From the NCBI GenBank assembly GCA_041645005.1, contig JBAZQW010000166.1, positions 1 through 5,441 on the forward strand: 5,441 bases of DNA, in the 5' to 3' direction. Every line of letters starts with the position of its first letter. Positions within the stretch are counted from its first letter, which is position 1. This document shows positions 4,202-5,441 of the stretch, piece by piece. The position numbers and the translations under genes are program-made. The notes beneath the pieces were generated by a model. That model saw nothing but the letters and a program-made list of their open reading frames with translations, had not been told where the DNA came from and made no database searches. Origin of the DNA: Pelotomaculum_B sp041645005. GTDB taxonomy: Bacteria; Bacillota; Desulfotomaculia; Desulfotomaculales; Pelotomaculaceae.

Positions 4202-5441
4202 TTGGAACACGTTGACTGGAGCGAGCGAAAAGCCGCTGACAGGGGCGGTCAAAAAAAATTCATGTTGCGGACTACGCCCGCCCAGACTCTGGTTATCGGA
4301 TTTGCCGCTATTATCTTAACAGGAGCCATCTTTCTGACACTGCCCATGGCAGTCCAGCCGGGCAGGGAGATCAATTTCTTGACATCTCTTTTTACAGCCA
4401 CATCGGCTGTTTGTGTTACCGGCCTGGTGGTGGTTGATACAGCTACCCACTGGACTACCTTCGGGCATATAGTAATCCTGTCCTTAATCCAGGTGGGCGG
4501 CTTGGGTTTTATGACTATGGCGACATTCCTGTATTTGGTGCTGGGACGCCGTATTGGACTAAAACAACGCCTCATTATCCAGGAATCCTTAAACCAGACC
4601 AGCCTGGCCGGTATCGTCAGGCTGGCCAGGTATGTTTTGCTTTTTACTTTTATTGTAGAATTTAGTTTCGCGGCAATTTTGGCGCTCCGCTGGTCGGCTG
4701 ACCTGGGCTGGCAGAAGGGACTGTGGTTTGGGCTCTTCCATTCAGTGTCCTCTTTCAACAACGCCGGCTTTGACCTGTTCGGCAGCTACAAGAGCCTGAC
4801 GGATTACGCCGGGGACGCCACGGTAACGCTTTGCATTACCACCCTGATCATCCTTGGCGGCATAGGGTTCAGCGTAATAGTGGATCTGGTCAGGCGATTA
4901 AGAGAGCCAAGACATCTCACACTGCACACCAAGATGGTGCTTTCAGTCACAGGCCTTTTAATTTTTTTCGGCACGATTATTATCTTTCTCCTTGAATATG
5001 ACAACACTTTGCGGAATCTCAGCCCGCTGGGCAAGGTACTGGCGTCTTACTTCCAGGCGGTCACACCCAGGACGGCGGGCTTCAATACCCTCGATATAGG
5101 GGCGCTTCACTCAGCCACTCAGTTTTTTATTATTATTCTAATGTATATTGGCGCCTCCCCCGGTTCCACAGGTGGCGGTATCAAAACTACCACTTTTGGT
5201 ACCCTGGTTGTTTCCGTCTGGTCAATGATCAGGGGCAAAGCAGAGGCTGATGTGTTCGAGCGCCGGGTTGGGCAGGAGCTGGTGTTCAAATCCCTGGCGA
5301 TTATGTTTATAGCCTCGGCGCTCGTTGTGATCGTATCCCTGCTGTTGTCTATTACAGAAAAAGCCGATTTTCTAACGCTGCTGTTTGAAACCACTTCCGC
5401 TTTCGGCACGGTAGGCCTCAGCATGGGCGTCACTCCCAAAC
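4202..5441 (+). CDS. ktrB: Potassium uptake channel subunit KtrB (TrkH family), 3' end missing
   Basis: This is the membrane ion-conducting subunit of a Ktr/Trk potassium (possibly sodium) uptake system. The 413 visible residues cover most of a family that usually runs to about 445-460 aa. All four selectivity-filter loops are present with their glycines: SAVCVTGL (Gly74), FNNAGFD (Gly189), PRTAGFN (Gly293) and FGTVGLS (Gly405). The conserved membrane loop SPGSTGGGIKTTT is at about 319-331. Numbering uses TTG at 4202, preferred for its GAGGA site and because it keeps KKFMLRTTPAQ, resembling the K-K-x-x-L-T-P-x-Q opening I recall in KtrB proteins; ATG at 4262 would remove the lysines. The frame is intact to the edge. 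The c-di-AMP riboswitch and terminator upstream imply repression when c-di-AMP is high. A regulatory KtrA/TrkA subunit would be expected beyond base 5441, but this is not visible. Confidence 0.92.
   Translation, partial: MEHVDWSERKAADRGGQKKFMLRTTPAQTLVIGFAAIILTGAIFLTLPMAVQPGREINFLTSLFTATSAVCVTGLVVVDTATHWTTFGHIVILSLIQVGGLGFMTMATFLYLVLGRRIGLKQRLIIQESLNQTSLAGIVRLARYVLLFTFIVEFSFAAILALRWSADLGWQKGLWFGLFHSVSSFNNAGFDLFGSYKSLTDYAGDATVTLCITTLIILGGIGFSVIVDLVRRLREPRHLTLHTKMVLSVTGLLIFFGTIIIFLLEYDNTLRNLSPLGKVLASYFQAVTPRTAGFNTLDIGALHSATQFFIIILMYIGASPGSTGGGIKTTTFGTLVVSVWSMIRGKAEADVFERRVGQELVFKSLAIMFIASALVVIVSLLLSITEKADFLTLLFETTSAFGTVGLSMGVTPK

Noticed and set aside
4249..5439. Three minus-strand open frames (4249-4761, 4804-5034, 5119-5439)
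   Set aside because: All are antisense to the intact ktrB frame, which shows every family motif; their proteins are low-complexity and unrecognisable.

Overview
The window most likely comes from a low- to mid-GC Gram-positive bacterium of the clostridial type. The main reasons are a recognisable ydaO-yuaA (c-di-AMP) riboswitch, a KtrB/TrkH potassium channel behind it, purine-rich Shine-Dalgarno sites, frequent TTG starts and a lipoprotein-type binding protein. The species cannot be named from the sequence alone. The window holds two divergent transcription units separated by a regulatory region of about 640 bp (3565-4201).

Minus strand (3564 down to 1) is a corrinoid salvage locus in the order cbiZ - btuF-like - btuC-like - btuD-like. 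CbiZ (adenosylcobinamide amidohydrolase) is recognised from several conserved blocks. It is followed by a lipoprotein substrate-binding protein, a FecCD-type permease and an ABC ATPase that runs off the left edge before its Walker B motif. CbiZ is what assigns the transporter to corrinoids: the import proteins would bring in cobamides or cobinamides, and CbiZ would strip the lower nucleotide loop so the ring can be rebuilt into the cell's preferred cobamide. I see no cobalamin riboswitch or B12 box upstream. The leader of cbiZ instead contains a strong inverted repeat and a terminator-like hairpin facing cbiZ with no gene before it, which suggests attenuation by an RNA I do not recognise.

Plus strand (about 3765 to 5441) is a potassium uptake unit. 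It has a promoter with a perfect TATAAT, a c-di-AMP riboswitch, an intrinsic terminator and then ktrB, cut by the right edge about 40 codons before the expected end. By family knowledge this is an OFF switch: high c-di-AMP stops transcription into the potassium transporter gene.

The most unusual structure lies inside the riboswitch. The normally short peripheral hairpin between the GGGGTGAATCC block and the TAGGG...ACCCGAATCCGTCAGC block is replaced by about 120 nt. Its two arms are degenerate tandem arrays of period exactly 7 (GACNNNN-like). The arms pair with each other without bulges over about 38 positions, with an A-A mismatch recurring once per heptad. A third heptad array of the same kind touches the stop codon of cbiZ (2763-2797), so this is a dispersed repeat family and not only a local feature of the riboswitch.
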